A DNA stretch of 30,248 bases. Origin: Deltaproteobacteria bacterium. Its GTDB lineage: Bacteria > Desulfobacterota > DSM-4660 > Desulfatiglandales > HGW-15. Within the stretch, counting starts at the first letter, position 1. Each line of letters begins with the position of its first letter. A program made the translations under genes and the position numbers. The notes under the pieces are model-generated. The model was not told the DNA's origin, made no database searches, and was given only the letters and a program-made list of their open reading frames with translations. The stretch spans positions 1 through 30,248 of the forward strand of contig JAFGIC010000278.1 of NCBI GenBank assembly GCA_016929815.1. Direction: 5' to 3'. Below are positions 14,992 through 22,541 of this stretch, piece after piece.

Positions 14992-16044
14992 TTAGTTCAT
15001 CTGCTCCGTGATCTTGTCAACCGATTCTACTGTCTCGTCCAGAATATCGCGCAGGTCATCTTCGCTGAGCCCAAGGGATTCCTGGGCCCTGTGATCCATC
15101 CTGTAAAGCATGCCGTCCACCCCTGAGCCTATGCCGCTCATAAGGGAAAGGGAATCGGCCACGTGAACAATGGCTGCCAGCACATTGCCGTTCGACTGCG
15201 CCGGATAATGATGGAAGGAGATGGCTGCGGTCAGGGATTTTGGTATCTTCCAGACGTTGCACATCTCAGCCGCTATCTCCGCATGGTCAAACCCGAGGAT
15301 CTCCTTCTCCGCATCCAGAAAACTCCTGCTTTTATCAGACATGTATTCCTCAAAGGCGCTTCTTCTTTCAAAGACATACCTGTTAAGTATGATCTTTCCG
15401 GCATCATGGATCAGGCCTGCCGAAAACGCGTCGTTCTCAAGATCCTTGTTCCTCTTGCCTGCTATAAGCCTGGATGCAATGGCAACGGCCAGTGAATGTT
15501 TCCACAGGTCGCCTGAATTCATCCTGTACCCCTCCAGCGATTCGCCCAGGAGTTTTGATGAGATTGCCATGGCAACCACCTCTCCTACGGTCTTATAACC
15601 CAGCAGCACAGCAGCATGCTGCACCGATGTCACCTTGCCCGCCAGACCGTAATAGGCGGAATTGGAAAGCCTCAATACCCTTGTAGCCATAGCCTGGTCT
15701 TTCTCAAGTATCTCGGCAAGCGCCCTGAAACCGGAGGCAGGATCATTCATTATCTCCCTTGCCTTGAACATCACCTGGGGCATGGGAGGGAGTTCGGTCA
15801 ACCTGTTCAGAATGATCTTTTTCAGGACGTCGCCGGTCGGCAGATCCCTGTCCACATCAATAGACGGCCCTTTTTTTCTGGGCCTTTCAACCGGCGATGA
15901 TACATCAATCCCCTCTGATCTAAGGGTAATATTTATAACACCCTTCTTGCAGGCCGGGCACGGAAAGGAGATTGTCCTGTCCGGAGGAATCCGTTCATCA
16001 GGGATATTGTATTCTTTGCCGCAAAGTTCACATTTTACTTTCAT
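14992..16044 (-). CDS. HDOD-domain signalling protein with N-terminal zinc ribbon
   Basis: A 350-residue protein from the ATG at 16044; a TTG 9 bases further up lies directly against the AAGGA site and is unlikely. Residues 1-40 form an MJ0042-type zinc ribbon: Cys5-x2-Cys8 and Cys29-x2-Cys32. A linker with PRKKGPS follows, then a HDOD domain (about 80-280; PF08668) with LPPMPQVMFKAREI, DQAMATRVLRLSNSAYYG and LLGYKTVGEVVAMA. The HD-like part keeps HSLAVAIASR, LIHDAGKIIL and FHHYP, so metal binding may remain. HDOD proteins take part in poorly defined signalling, often with chemotaxis or c-di-GMP systems; catalysis is usually unproven. It follows the CheD-like gene by 51 bases and precedes the unknown 332-residue gene by 9. 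The zinc ribbon may bind a partner or sense metal/redox. Confidence 0.88.
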   Translation of the reverse strand: MKVKCELCGKEYNIPDERIPPDRTISFPCPACKKGVINITLRSEGIDVSSPVERPRKKGPSIDVDRDLPTGDVLKKIILNRLTELPPMPQVMFKAREIMNDPASGFRALAEILEKDQAMATRVLRLSNSAYYGLAGKVTSVQHAAVLLGYKTVGEVVAMAISSKLLGESLEGYRMNSGDLWKHSLAVAIASRLIAGKRNKDLENDAFSAGLIHDAGKIILNRYVFERRSAFEEYMSDKSRSFLDAEKEILGFDHAEIAAEMCNVWKIPKSLTAAISFHHYPAQSNGNVLAAIVHVADSLSLMSGIGSGVDGMLYRMDHRAQESLGLSEDDLRDILDETVESVDKITEQMN

Positions 16045-16095
16045 GTCAAGCAATCCTTGGATGGTCTATTAATATATTACCCGACAGCAGGCGTT

Positions 16096-16533
16096 CTATC
16101 TGAAGTTTATCTGTCCTGTGTCAATATCCAGCAATATCGAACGGATCCTTGATCCGCCCGTATCTTCCTTTGCAATACTGAGCTTTTCCTTTGACAGCAT
16201 CTCCTTTACCGCCTCTACAACCTTGATCCCCATGCTGGCGCCTGACAAGGATCCCTCCATGGCAGCGCCTCCCGCTATAGCTACCACAGGGTTGGCAAGG
16301 CCGCCCTCCTTTGCCAGCATCTCCACGGCGTAAAGGACTCCTGAATCGGCATACTTGGCGGGATTAGGGGGAGTTGAGACTGCAGAACGAGGGGCAAGGA
16401 CATGCAGACCCACGCCTACCTTTTTTACCCGATCATACAATACCACGCCTACCCCGACACCAATGCAATCAACCGTCAATTGACCCCTTTTTGCAAACTT
16501 GCACTGCATGATCTTTACAGATGTCTGTTCCAT
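16096..16533 (-). CDS. CheD-like protein lacking the canonical catalytic cysteine
   Basis: This 145-residue cytoplasmic protein has the CheD fold pattern (PF03975): a VGVGVVLYDRVKKVGVGLHVLAP core, then PAKYADSGVLYAVEML, a VAIAGGAAM strand, GIKVVEAVKEML and a final ILLDIDTGQINF. CheD deamidates glutamines of chemoreceptors using a Thr-Cys-His set (Thr21, Cys27, His44 in Thermotoga maritima). Aligning on LYD and the conserved His gives His44 here, but residue 27 is Gly and residue 21 is Val; the only nearby Cys is Cys23, four residues early, where CheD normally has Gly, and Thr20 precedes it. The usual LGSC block therefore reads IGVG. It is either a non-enzymatic CheD relative or uses a shifted Cys. 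It follows the DUF362 gene by 19 bases and precedes HDOD. No strong ribosome site is seen. Confidence 0.8.
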   Translation of the reverse strand: MEQTSVKIMQCKFAKRGQLTVDCIGVGVGVVLYDRVKKVGVGLHVLAPRSAVSTPPNPAKYADSGVLYAVEMLAKEGGLANPVVAIAGGAAMEGSLSGASMGIKVVEAVKEMLSKEKLSIAKEDTGGSRIRSILLDIDTGQINFR

Positions 16534-16552
16534 AATCGTATCGCTGTCATAA

Positions 16553-17662
16553 TTATATTTCTATTAGTTTATATTTACGGGTTCCAAGTCCAATCTCTTC
16601 CGCGTGTTCAAGCTGTATATTCCAGTCAATCCCGGGATAAACCCCACGGAATTTATCTTCGCCGGCTTCCTTATTACTCTTCAGGCATGAACCATCAAGG
16701 CCGGCCTGCCGGTTAACCATGTCCACGGACGCCTGGTCAACGGCAACAGGATCCCTCGATGCCATGATGCCGAGGTCCCTGACAATGGGCGCGTCATTGA
16801 AAGGCACGCAGTCGCAGGCCGGGGATATCTGGAGAAGAAAATTTATAAAGACCGATCTCTTCTCTTTCCCCTTTAACGCGGCAAAGGCATATTCAGCCAG
16901 CTTTTTTTGAAAGAGCGCGGTGTCCCTTCCCCATTGCACGTCAATGGCCCCGTTGGGGCATACAATAATGCATTCCCCGCACCCTACGCACCTTTCCGGA
17001 TCAATAACAGCCTTTTTTTCAATAACTGATATGGCTGACTGGGCGCAGTGTTCCGCGCAATCTCCGCAGCCGATACATTTCTTCACCTTTATCTTGGGCA
17101 GGAGGTCCGAGTGCTGCTGCAGCTTGCCCCTCCTTGACGCGCATCCCATGCCGACGTTTTTTATTGAGCCCCCGAATCCTGAGACCTCATGACCTTTAAA
17201 ATGGGCTACAGAAATAATCGAATCCGAATTATATATATCTTTCGCAATAAATGCCTCTTTAATTATTTCCTTATCTATTGCAACCTTCTCGTAGGCCCCT
17301 CCCATCAGCCCGTCAGCTATAATAATCGGGGCATTAACCACCGCATAGGCAAATCCGTTTTCAATGGCGGTGTTCAGATGAGAAACGCTGTTTCCCCTGG
17401 CGCCCGTATAGAGTGTATTAGTATCCGTTAAAAAAGGATATGCCCCGCATTCCCTGGCATAGTCCACTATTCTTCGGATAAAATTCGGCCTGATAAAGGC
17501 AAGGTTGCCTTTTTCGCCGAAGTGCAGTTTTATGGCCGTCAGATCCCTGGGCCTGATTGTCCCTTTAAGGTTAATGCTCTCAAGCAGAGAAGTTACCTTG
17601 GAAAGGAGATTTGTTCTGAAAGACGCCCTAAGATCAGCGAAATATACATTACTCGGTTCCAT
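16553..17662 (-). CDS. DUF362 protein with two [4Fe-4S] ferredoxin motifs
   Basis: This 369-residue cytoplasmic iron-sulfur protein has a DUF362 domain (PF04015) at residues about 5-180 that continues after the ferredoxin insert (about 300-345, DLGIMASRDPVAVDQASVD). A bacterial ferredoxin-type insert carries CIGCGDCAEHC (Cys196, 199, 202, 206) and CVGCGECIIVCP (Cys225, 228, 231, 235), enough for two [4Fe-4S] clusters. VAHFKGHEVSGFGGSIKNVG (about 152-171) is the typical DUF362 motif. Members are frequent in anaerobes; their reaction is not established, though an electron-transfer role is likely. It opens the minus-strand run with CheD-like, HDOD and the unknown protein, with gaps of 19, 51 and 9 bases, so they are probably one transcript. 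Upstream is a 290-base divergent region shared with the rhodanese-fold gene. Confidence 0.92.
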   Translation of the reverse strand: MEPSNVYFADLRASFRTNLLSKVTSLLESINLKGTIRPRDLTAIKLHFGEKGNLAFIRPNFIRRIVDYARECGAYPFLTDTNTLYTGARGNSVSHLNTAIENGFAYAVVNAPIIIADGLMGGAYEKVAIDKEIIKEAFIAKDIYNSDSIISVAHFKGHEVSGFGGSIKNVGMGCASRRGKLQQHSDLLPKIKVKKCIGCGDCAEHCAQSAISVIEKKAVIDPERCVGCGECIIVCPNGAIDVQWGRDTALFQKKLAEYAFAALKGKEKRSVFINFLLQISPACDCVPFNDAPIVRDLGIMASRDPVAVDQASVDMVNRQAGLDGSCLKSNKEAGEDKFRGVYPGIDWNIQLEHAEEIGLGTRKYKLIEI

Positions 17663-17825
17663 TTTCAGATCCGTGAATAGGCCTTAAGACCGGTTAAGTT
17701 ACCTACATCACGCATCCTTAAAAGCAGTTCGACCGGACACGTGAATAACTTGAATCCAATCATCATTTTTATAGATATTACAGCAACCGCCTTAAGCATT
17801 CATGGTTGCTGCCGATAGTTTTTCA

Positions 17826-17855
17826 TTGACAAGAAAAGCTATGATAGTTTATTTA
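17826..17855 (+). promoter_or_regulatory. Candidate sigma70-type promoter for the rhodanese-fold gene
   Basis: TTGACA at 17826-17831 is followed after 18 bases by TATTTA at 17850-17855, about 107 bases before the ATG at 17962. The rest of the 290-base divergent region 17663-17961 is A/T-rich and shows no other feature I can support. The same hexamer pair (TTGACA/TATTTA) is proposed for hppA. Confidence 0.45.
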
Positions 17856-17961
17856 TCCAACAAAATCTTTATATAATCAAACATTTTAACAACTTTTTTA
17901 AAAAGAGCATCCAATTTCTTTATCTGATCTCAGCTGCAACAAATTAAACAGGGTGAATAAT

Positions 17962-18591
17962 ATGAAAAAGAAAAAGATTTATATGCTTCTGTTTGTTTAT
18001 ACAGCGGCATGTCTTTCCGTATTTTCCTTGCCGGGGGGCAAGGCCTGCGCCCAGGAGATTACCAAGATCCTGAGCATAGAGGCATATGATAAACTGAATA
18101 CCATCCCTAATACATTCCTGATCGATGTAAGGACAAGGGCGGAATATCAGTATGTCGGCCACCCGGCTAATGCCTATCATTTCCCCTATATGATTTCCAC
18201 CGACACCCTGATTATAAACAATGAAAAATATGAATACCAAACCATTAAAAACAAGGCATTCCTTACGGAGATAAGCAAGGTCTTCAGGAAAACGGACAAC
18301 CTCCTGATCCTTTCCAGGGACGGGGTTATAAGCGCCCTTGCTGCCGAGGAGCTTTTAAAGGAGGGGTATAAAAATATATATGATATTAAAGACGGATTCG
18401 AGGGGCCGGAGTTCCCAACCTATGAGGACGAAGACCTGAACAAGTATTATCGTCAACTGGCAAAAAGAAATAAGATACAGGGATATCAGCAGCGCCATCA
18501 CTCGGGATGGCAATGGTGGGGGCTGCCATGGACCTATGAAATAGACTCAAAATATGCCTATCCCCCGGACTTGAAGACGGAGAAAAAATAA
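17962..18591 (+). CDS. Exported rhodanese-fold protein with Ser in place of the catalytic Cys
   Basis: A 209-residue protein from the ATG at 17962, chosen because GGGTGA lies 5 bases upstream; the GTG at 17953 has no ribosome site. A Sec signal covers residues 1-28 (KKKK, hydrophobic core, cleavage after KACA). A rhodanese-like domain (PF00581) spans about 33-140: IDVRTRAEYQYVGHPANAYHFPY, then LLILSRDGVISALAAEELLKEGY and NIYDIKDGFEG. In active rhodaneses the loop after the strand starts with Cys (C-R-x-G-x-R-S); here it is Ser118, and the Arg six residues on is Ser124, so sulfur transfer by the usual route is unlikely. The C-terminal 60 residues are rich in Tyr, Trp and His (QQRHHSGWQWWGLPW) and match no domain I know. 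It is probably periplasmic. It diverges from the DUF362 gene; function unknown. Confidence 0.8.
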   Translation: MKKKKIYMLLFVYTAACLSVFSLPGGKACAQEITKILSIEAYDKLNTIPNTFLIDVRTRAEYQYVGHPANAYHFPYMISTDTLIINNEKYEYQTIKNKAFLTEISKVFRKTDNLLILSRDGVISALAAEELLKEGYKNIYDIKDGFEGPEFPTYEDEDLNKYYRQLAKRNKIQGYQQRHHSGWQWWGLPWTYEIDSKYAYPPDLKTEKK

Positions 18592-18649
18592 TCAAATACC
18601 TTCAGATTCAGGGTTCATGTATCCAAGATAAACCCATTTTGCCTTGCTC

Positions 18650-18855
18650 ACTGCACCCATTATGACTGCCCCCTGCGCCTCCTGCCCGCCATAGCCCTGC
18701 CTTTTAAGACGAAGGCGGGTGTGCGCCTTGCGCCTCTAATCTATTCTTCCTTTTGCTTTACCTTGAGCCTTGCACCCTGCGCCTTGCGCCTCCAGTCTAT
18801 TCTTCCTTTGCTTTTCCTTGCGCCCTGCGCCTTGCGCCTTGCGCCTTATCTATTC
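18650..18855. repeat. GCCTTGCGCC-rich repeat region abutting the dnaE stop codon
   Basis: A C/T-rich stretch built from CCTGCGCCTTGCGCC words. Within it a unit containing GCGCCT, TCTATTC and CCTTTTGCTTT repeats: TCTATTC begins at 18740, 18796 and 18849, giving steps of 56 and 53 bases. The third copy overlaps the end of dnaE, since the CTA of CTATTC (18850-18852) is the dnaE stop codon on the minus strand. The same words form the arms of the palindrome at 6381-6489. No gene is seen between 18592 and 18849; a weak GGGTT...AACCC hairpin at 18611-18635 could follow the rhodanese-fold gene. Confidence 0.75.
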
Positions 18856-21800
18856 ATACCTCAACACAACCCTTTGTCCCGTTAATCCTTCCACTTCCTT
18901 CAGCATCTCACTTGTCGGCGATATCCTGTAATGGCTGTCAGGTGCAATAAGGAAATCTTTTGTCCCTTCTCCCATGTCCATCCTGAAGAGGACCGGGCAT
19001 TCACCGGGATTTCTGAAAAAGATGTCTCTTATCTCCTCCAGTTGGGCCTTTGACACAGCGCCGCCATCAAGGCCAATTTCAGCAGTCTTCACTGCTTTTA
19101 GACGCAGTCTCTCCAGCGATTCGATCTCCTTCGCAATAATCTTGCTCCTGTTTTCATCAACCTCCGCAATACCGGTTATCAGCAGGGGATCTTCGCTCTT
19201 TAAAAAAACGGAATATTTACCGTAGGCATCCGGGAATATTATAACCTCAATAGAACCTGTCTGGTCCTCAAGGTCCAGTATCGCCATCATATCGCCCTTT
19301 TTAGTCCTCTTCATCTTCAGGTTCTCAATAATCCCCGCTGCCTTTACCTCAGCCTTCTCCTTCAGATTCAGGATTCCTTCTACCGTGTGTGTAGCGAAAA
19401 GGCCTGCCTCTCTCTTATATTCATCAAGGGGATGTCCTGTGATATAAAATCCCAGGGCATCCTTTTCCCTTTTAAGCTTCTCCCTCTGCTCCCACTCCTC
19501 TATATCCGCAAGCTCAAGCATCCCGCTGAACCCTTTATTATTCCCTGCAATGGAAGAAAATATCGACAGCTGGTTGGGGTCACGGGACCCGCCATAGAAT
19601 TTTATTATGGAATCGAGGGACGCAAATAGCTTCGCCCTGTGTATGCCTGTAAAGTCAAAGGCCCCGCACTGGATAAGCCCCTCAAGCACCCTGCGGTTCA
19701 CCTTGCTTCCTTCAATCCTCGTAAAAAAATCCGAAAGGTCCTTAAATTGTCCGCCATGTTGCCTGGCCTCAATAATGGATTCCACTGCCTTTATCCCAAC
19801 GTTTTTAACCGCGGCAAGCCCGAAACGTATCCCGTCACCCGCAACCGAGAAATCCGCCTGGCTTTCATTTATATCAGGAGGCAGGATTTTTATACCCATC
19901 TCCCTGCACTCGGCTATATTTTTAATGGTCTTATCCTGGACTCCCATATCCTGGGTGAGGAGGGCCGTCATGAACTCTACCGGGAAATGGGCCTTCAGGT
20001 AGGCGGTCTGAAAACCTATAAGGGCATAGCATGCGGCATGGGAACGGTTAAAGCCATATCCTGCAAAGGGTTCAATGAAATTGAACACCTTTTCAGCAAG
20101 TTCACGATTGATACCGTTGGCCTCGCAGCCCTTTATAAACTTATCTTTCTGTTCTGCCAGAAGATCCGCCTTCTTTTTCCCCATGGCCTTCCTGAGGACA
20201 TCGGCCTGACCCATAGAAAACCCCGCAAGATCACGCGCTATCTGCATCACCTGTTCCTGATAGATGGCTACACCATAGGTCTTTGAAAGTATGGGCTCCA
20301 GCTTCGGGTGCAGATATTTGGGTTTCTTCCTTCCGTGTTTGCCGTCTATGTAGTCCGGTATCCAGTCCATAGGGCCCGGTCTGTAAAGGGCTACAAGGGC
20401 CACAAGGTCCTCAAAGACCTCCGGCTTCAGGCTCCTCAGGAGGTCCTTCATGCCTCCGCTTTCCAGCTGGAACACCCCGGTGGTATTTCCTTCCTGGCAG
20501 AGCCTTAGTGTCTTTTCATCATTAAGGGGAATATTATCGATGTCTATCTTCTTGCCTGTAGAGCCCTCTATCAGCTTAAGCGTGTGTTTTATTACGGTAA
20601 GGGTCTTCAGCCCCAGAAAATCAAATTTTATAAGACCCAGCTTTTCTATCTGGTCCATTGTAAACTGGGTCATTATTTCGTCGTTTGTCCCCTTGAAGAG
20701 CGGGAGATAATCCACAAGGGGCCTGTCCGATATCACAACGCCCGAGGCATGAGTTGATGCATGCCTGGACAGCCCCTCAAGTGAGCGCGAGATCTTGAGA
20801 AGTTTCTTTTCGCTCTCCTGGCCATGTTCCAGTTGTCTTAATGCAGGCTCCTCTTCTATTGCCTTTTCAAGACTCACCTTCGGGCCTTCCGGCACCAGCT
20901 TGGCGATCTTGTCCACCTCATTATAGGGGATGTTAAGCACCCGGCCTACATCCCTTATAACTCCCCTTGCCTTCATGGTTCCGAAGGTGATTATCTGTCC
21001 CACATTCTCTTTCCCGTATTTTTCAGAGACATATCTGATGACCTCATCCCTCCCGTTCATACAGAAATCAACATCAATATCAGGCATGCTTATGCGTTCC
21101 GGGTTCAGAAACCTTTCAAAGATAAGTTCGTACTTTATGGGATCAAGATTCGTTATCCCCAGACAATAGACTGCCAGCGACCCGGCCCCTGACCCCCTCC
21201 CGGGCCCGACGGGGATATCTGCCTTACGGGCATAATCGATAAAGTCCGCCACAATAAGAAAATAACCTGAAAACCCCATCTTTGTAATGACTTCCAGCTC
21301 ATACTCCAGCCTGTCCTCATATTGCCTTCTGAGCTCCGGAGATATAGGACCTTCCTCCTTCTCCCTCTGTTTAAGCCTCATCTCCAGTCCGGCCCTTGCC
21401 TCCTCCGCTATAAGTTCATTCAGATCCTTTTTGCCGTGTCCGTTGAATACAGGATACTTATAATTCCCGAATTCCATCTCATAGACACAGCGGCGGGCTA
21501 TATCGACGGTATTGTCAAGGGCATCCTTGTATCCCTCCCCAAGGGATGCCTCCATCTCCTCGCGGGACTTAAAAAAGAATTCATCATTAGAGAACTTCAT
21601 CCTCTTGGTATCATCAATTGTCTTTCCGGTCTGTATGCACAGGAGGGCATCGTGCGCCTCAGCGTCGGCCCTGTTAAGGTAATGACAGTCATTCGTGGCA
21701 ACCAGGGGTACTGAGAGGTCGCGCGATAACTCCCTCAGTTTCCTGTTCACCTTCTCCTGTTCAGGCAGCTTGTTGGCCTGAACCTCAAGATAAAAGCGGT

Positions 21801-22320
21801 CATTATCAAAAATGGATGCAAGTTCCTTTGCCTTCTCTATGGCTATATCGGTCCTTCCCGCGTTAATATAATAGGGAACCGCCCCCTTAAGACATGCCGA
21901 GAAGGCAATAAGACCGTCGTTATATTCCCTGAGCAGTTCCATATCAACCCTGGGGTGATAATAAAATCCCTCAAGATGCCCAAGGGTTACAAGCCGGCTG
22001 AGGTTACGGTAGCCGATTTCATTAATAACCAGCAATATCAGGTGATAGGCATTGGGCTGTCCATCCTTTGACGGGGATTTGTCCCTGCGGTCTCCCGGGG
22101 CTACATACATCTCGCACCCCAGGACAGGCTTGATGCCGGCCTTTTTCGCATTATCAAAAAACTGGACTGCCCCGAATATATTCCCATGATCCGTGATGGC
22201 CACACTATCCATGCCCGTCTCACCGGCCTTTTTCAACAACCCCTTGATGGTTATGGCCCCATCCAGAAGGCTGAATTCCGTATGGACATGAAGGTTTACA
22301 AAATTTGATTTGCCTGTCAC
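18850..22320 (-). CDS. dnaE: DNA polymerase III alpha subunit
   Basis: This 1156-residue replicative polymerase is the catalytic subunit of the Pol III core. The N-terminal PHP domain shows NLHVHTEFSLLDG (residues 8-20) and ITDHGN near 43. The palm begins near VGPGRGSGAGSLAVY (about 378-392), with the catalytic acidic pair in PDIDVDFCMNGRD (Asp416/Asp418). The fingers carry VALYRPGPMDWIPDYI and VYQEQVM-type sequence (AIYQEQVMQIARDLAG), then GYGFNRSHAACYALI. A helix-hairpin-helix (VKNVGIKAVESII) and an OB fold (VKAAGIIENLKMKRTKKG) follow. Length is normal for DnaE1. The start is a GTG at 22320, with GAGGA 5 bases upstream; the ATG just above runs into a stop. A good promoter lies at 22369-22397. 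The final residues and stop codon overlap a tandem-repeat unit. Confidence 0.97.
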   Translation of the reverse strand: MTGKSNFVNLHVHTEFSLLDGAITIKGLLKKAGETGMDSVAITDHGNIFGAVQFFDNAKKAGIKPVLGCEMYVAPGDRRDKSPSKDGQPNAYHLILLVINEIGYRNLSRLVTLGHLEGFYYHPRVDMELLREYNDGLIAFSACLKGAVPYYINAGRTDIAIEKAKELASIFDNDRFYLEVQANKLPEQEKVNRKLRELSRDLSVPLVATNDCHYLNRADAEAHDALLCIQTGKTIDDTKRMKFSNDEFFFKSREEMEASLGEGYKDALDNTVDIARRCVYEMEFGNYKYPVFNGHGKKDLNELIAEEARAGLEMRLKQREKEEGPISPELRRQYEDRLEYELEVITKMGFSGYFLIVADFIDYARKADIPVGPGRGSGAGSLAVYCLGITNLDPIKYELIFERFLNPERISMPDIDVDFCMNGRDEVIRYVSEKYGKENVGQIITFGTMKARGVIRDVGRVLNIPYNEVDKIAKLVPEGPKVSLEKAIEEEPALRQLEHGQESEKKLLKISRSLEGLSRHASTHASGVVISDRPLVDYLPLFKGTNDEIMTQFTMDQIEKLGLIKFDFLGLKTLTVIKHTLKLIEGSTGKKIDIDNIPLNDEKTLRLCQEGNTTGVFQLESGGMKDLLRSLKPEVFEDLVALVALYRPGPMDWIPDYIDGKHGRKKPKYLHPKLEPILSKTYGVAIYQEQVMQIARDLAGFSMGQADVLRKAMGKKKADLLAEQKDKFIKGCEANGINRELAEKVFNFIEPFAGYGFNRSHAACYALIGFQTAYLKAHFPVEFMTALLTQDMGVQDKTIKNIAECREMGIKILPPDINESQADFSVAGDGIRFGLAAVKNVGIKAVESIIEARQHGGQFKDLSDFFTRIEGSKVNRRVLEGLIQCGAFDFTGIHRAKLFASLDSIIKFYGGSRDPNQLSIFSSIAGNNKGFSGMLELADIEEWEQREKLKREKDALGFYITGHPLDEYKREAGLFATHTVEGILNLKEKAEVKAAGIIENLKMKRTKKGDMMAILDLEDQTGSIEVIIFPDAYGKYSVFLKSEDPLLITGIAEVDENRSKIIAKEIESLERLRLKAVKTAEIGLDGGAVSKAQLEEIRDIFFRNPGECPVLFRMDMGEGTKDFLIAPDSHYRISPTSEMLKEVEGLTGQRVVLRYE

Positions 22321-22368
22321 TATTTCCTCATTTCACTTAAAATAATTTTTAACCTGTAATTTAATTTT

Positions 22369-22397
22369 ACTATATAATATCATTTTTGCCTTGTCAG
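22369..22397 (-). promoter_or_regulatory. Candidate sigma70-type promoter for dnaE
   Basis: On the minus strand CTGACA (22397-22392) and TATAGT (22374-22369) each match consensus at 5 of 6 bases with a 17-base spacer. Transcription would start about 40 bases upstream of the dnaE GTG. Confidence 0.6.
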
Positions 22398-22481
22398 GGA
22401 ATTTAATTTCGGTATGATAAGGCATATCCGGAAAGTCATCAAGTCCATTTTCTGAAATTCCAAACAATCCGCTTCTTTGAC

Positions 22482-22504
22482 GGGGCTGCGGCATATAATG
22501 CCCC
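22482..22504 (+). promoter_or_regulatory. Palindrome overlapping a TATAAT box upstream of the degenerate kinase gene
   Basis: TATAAT at 22494-22499 lies 43 bases before the kinase ATG. It is inside a nested inverted repeat: GGCAT-ATA-ATGCC (22490-22502) with flanking GGGGC (22482-22486) and GCCCC (22500-22504). TTGACG just upstream (22477) is only 11 bases away, too close for a normal -35. The palindrome could be an operator or a leader hairpin. Confidence 0.35.
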
Positions 22505-22541
22505 AGGTAAAAAATATTTTTTCATGTAATCATAAGGCATT

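Noticed and set aside
18611..18635. GGGTT...AACCC hairpin after the rhodanese-fold gene as a terminator
   Set aside because: Only a 5-base stem with a 15-base loop and a short T-run; mentioned in the repeat entry but not called.
18650..18855. CRISPR-like array
   Set aside because: Three imperfect units at 53-56 bases, low complexity throughout, with no distinct spacers and no cas genes.
19639..20286. 215-codon plus-strand frame within dnaE
   Set aside because: Antisense to a conserved part of dnaE; no family resemblance and no ribosome site.
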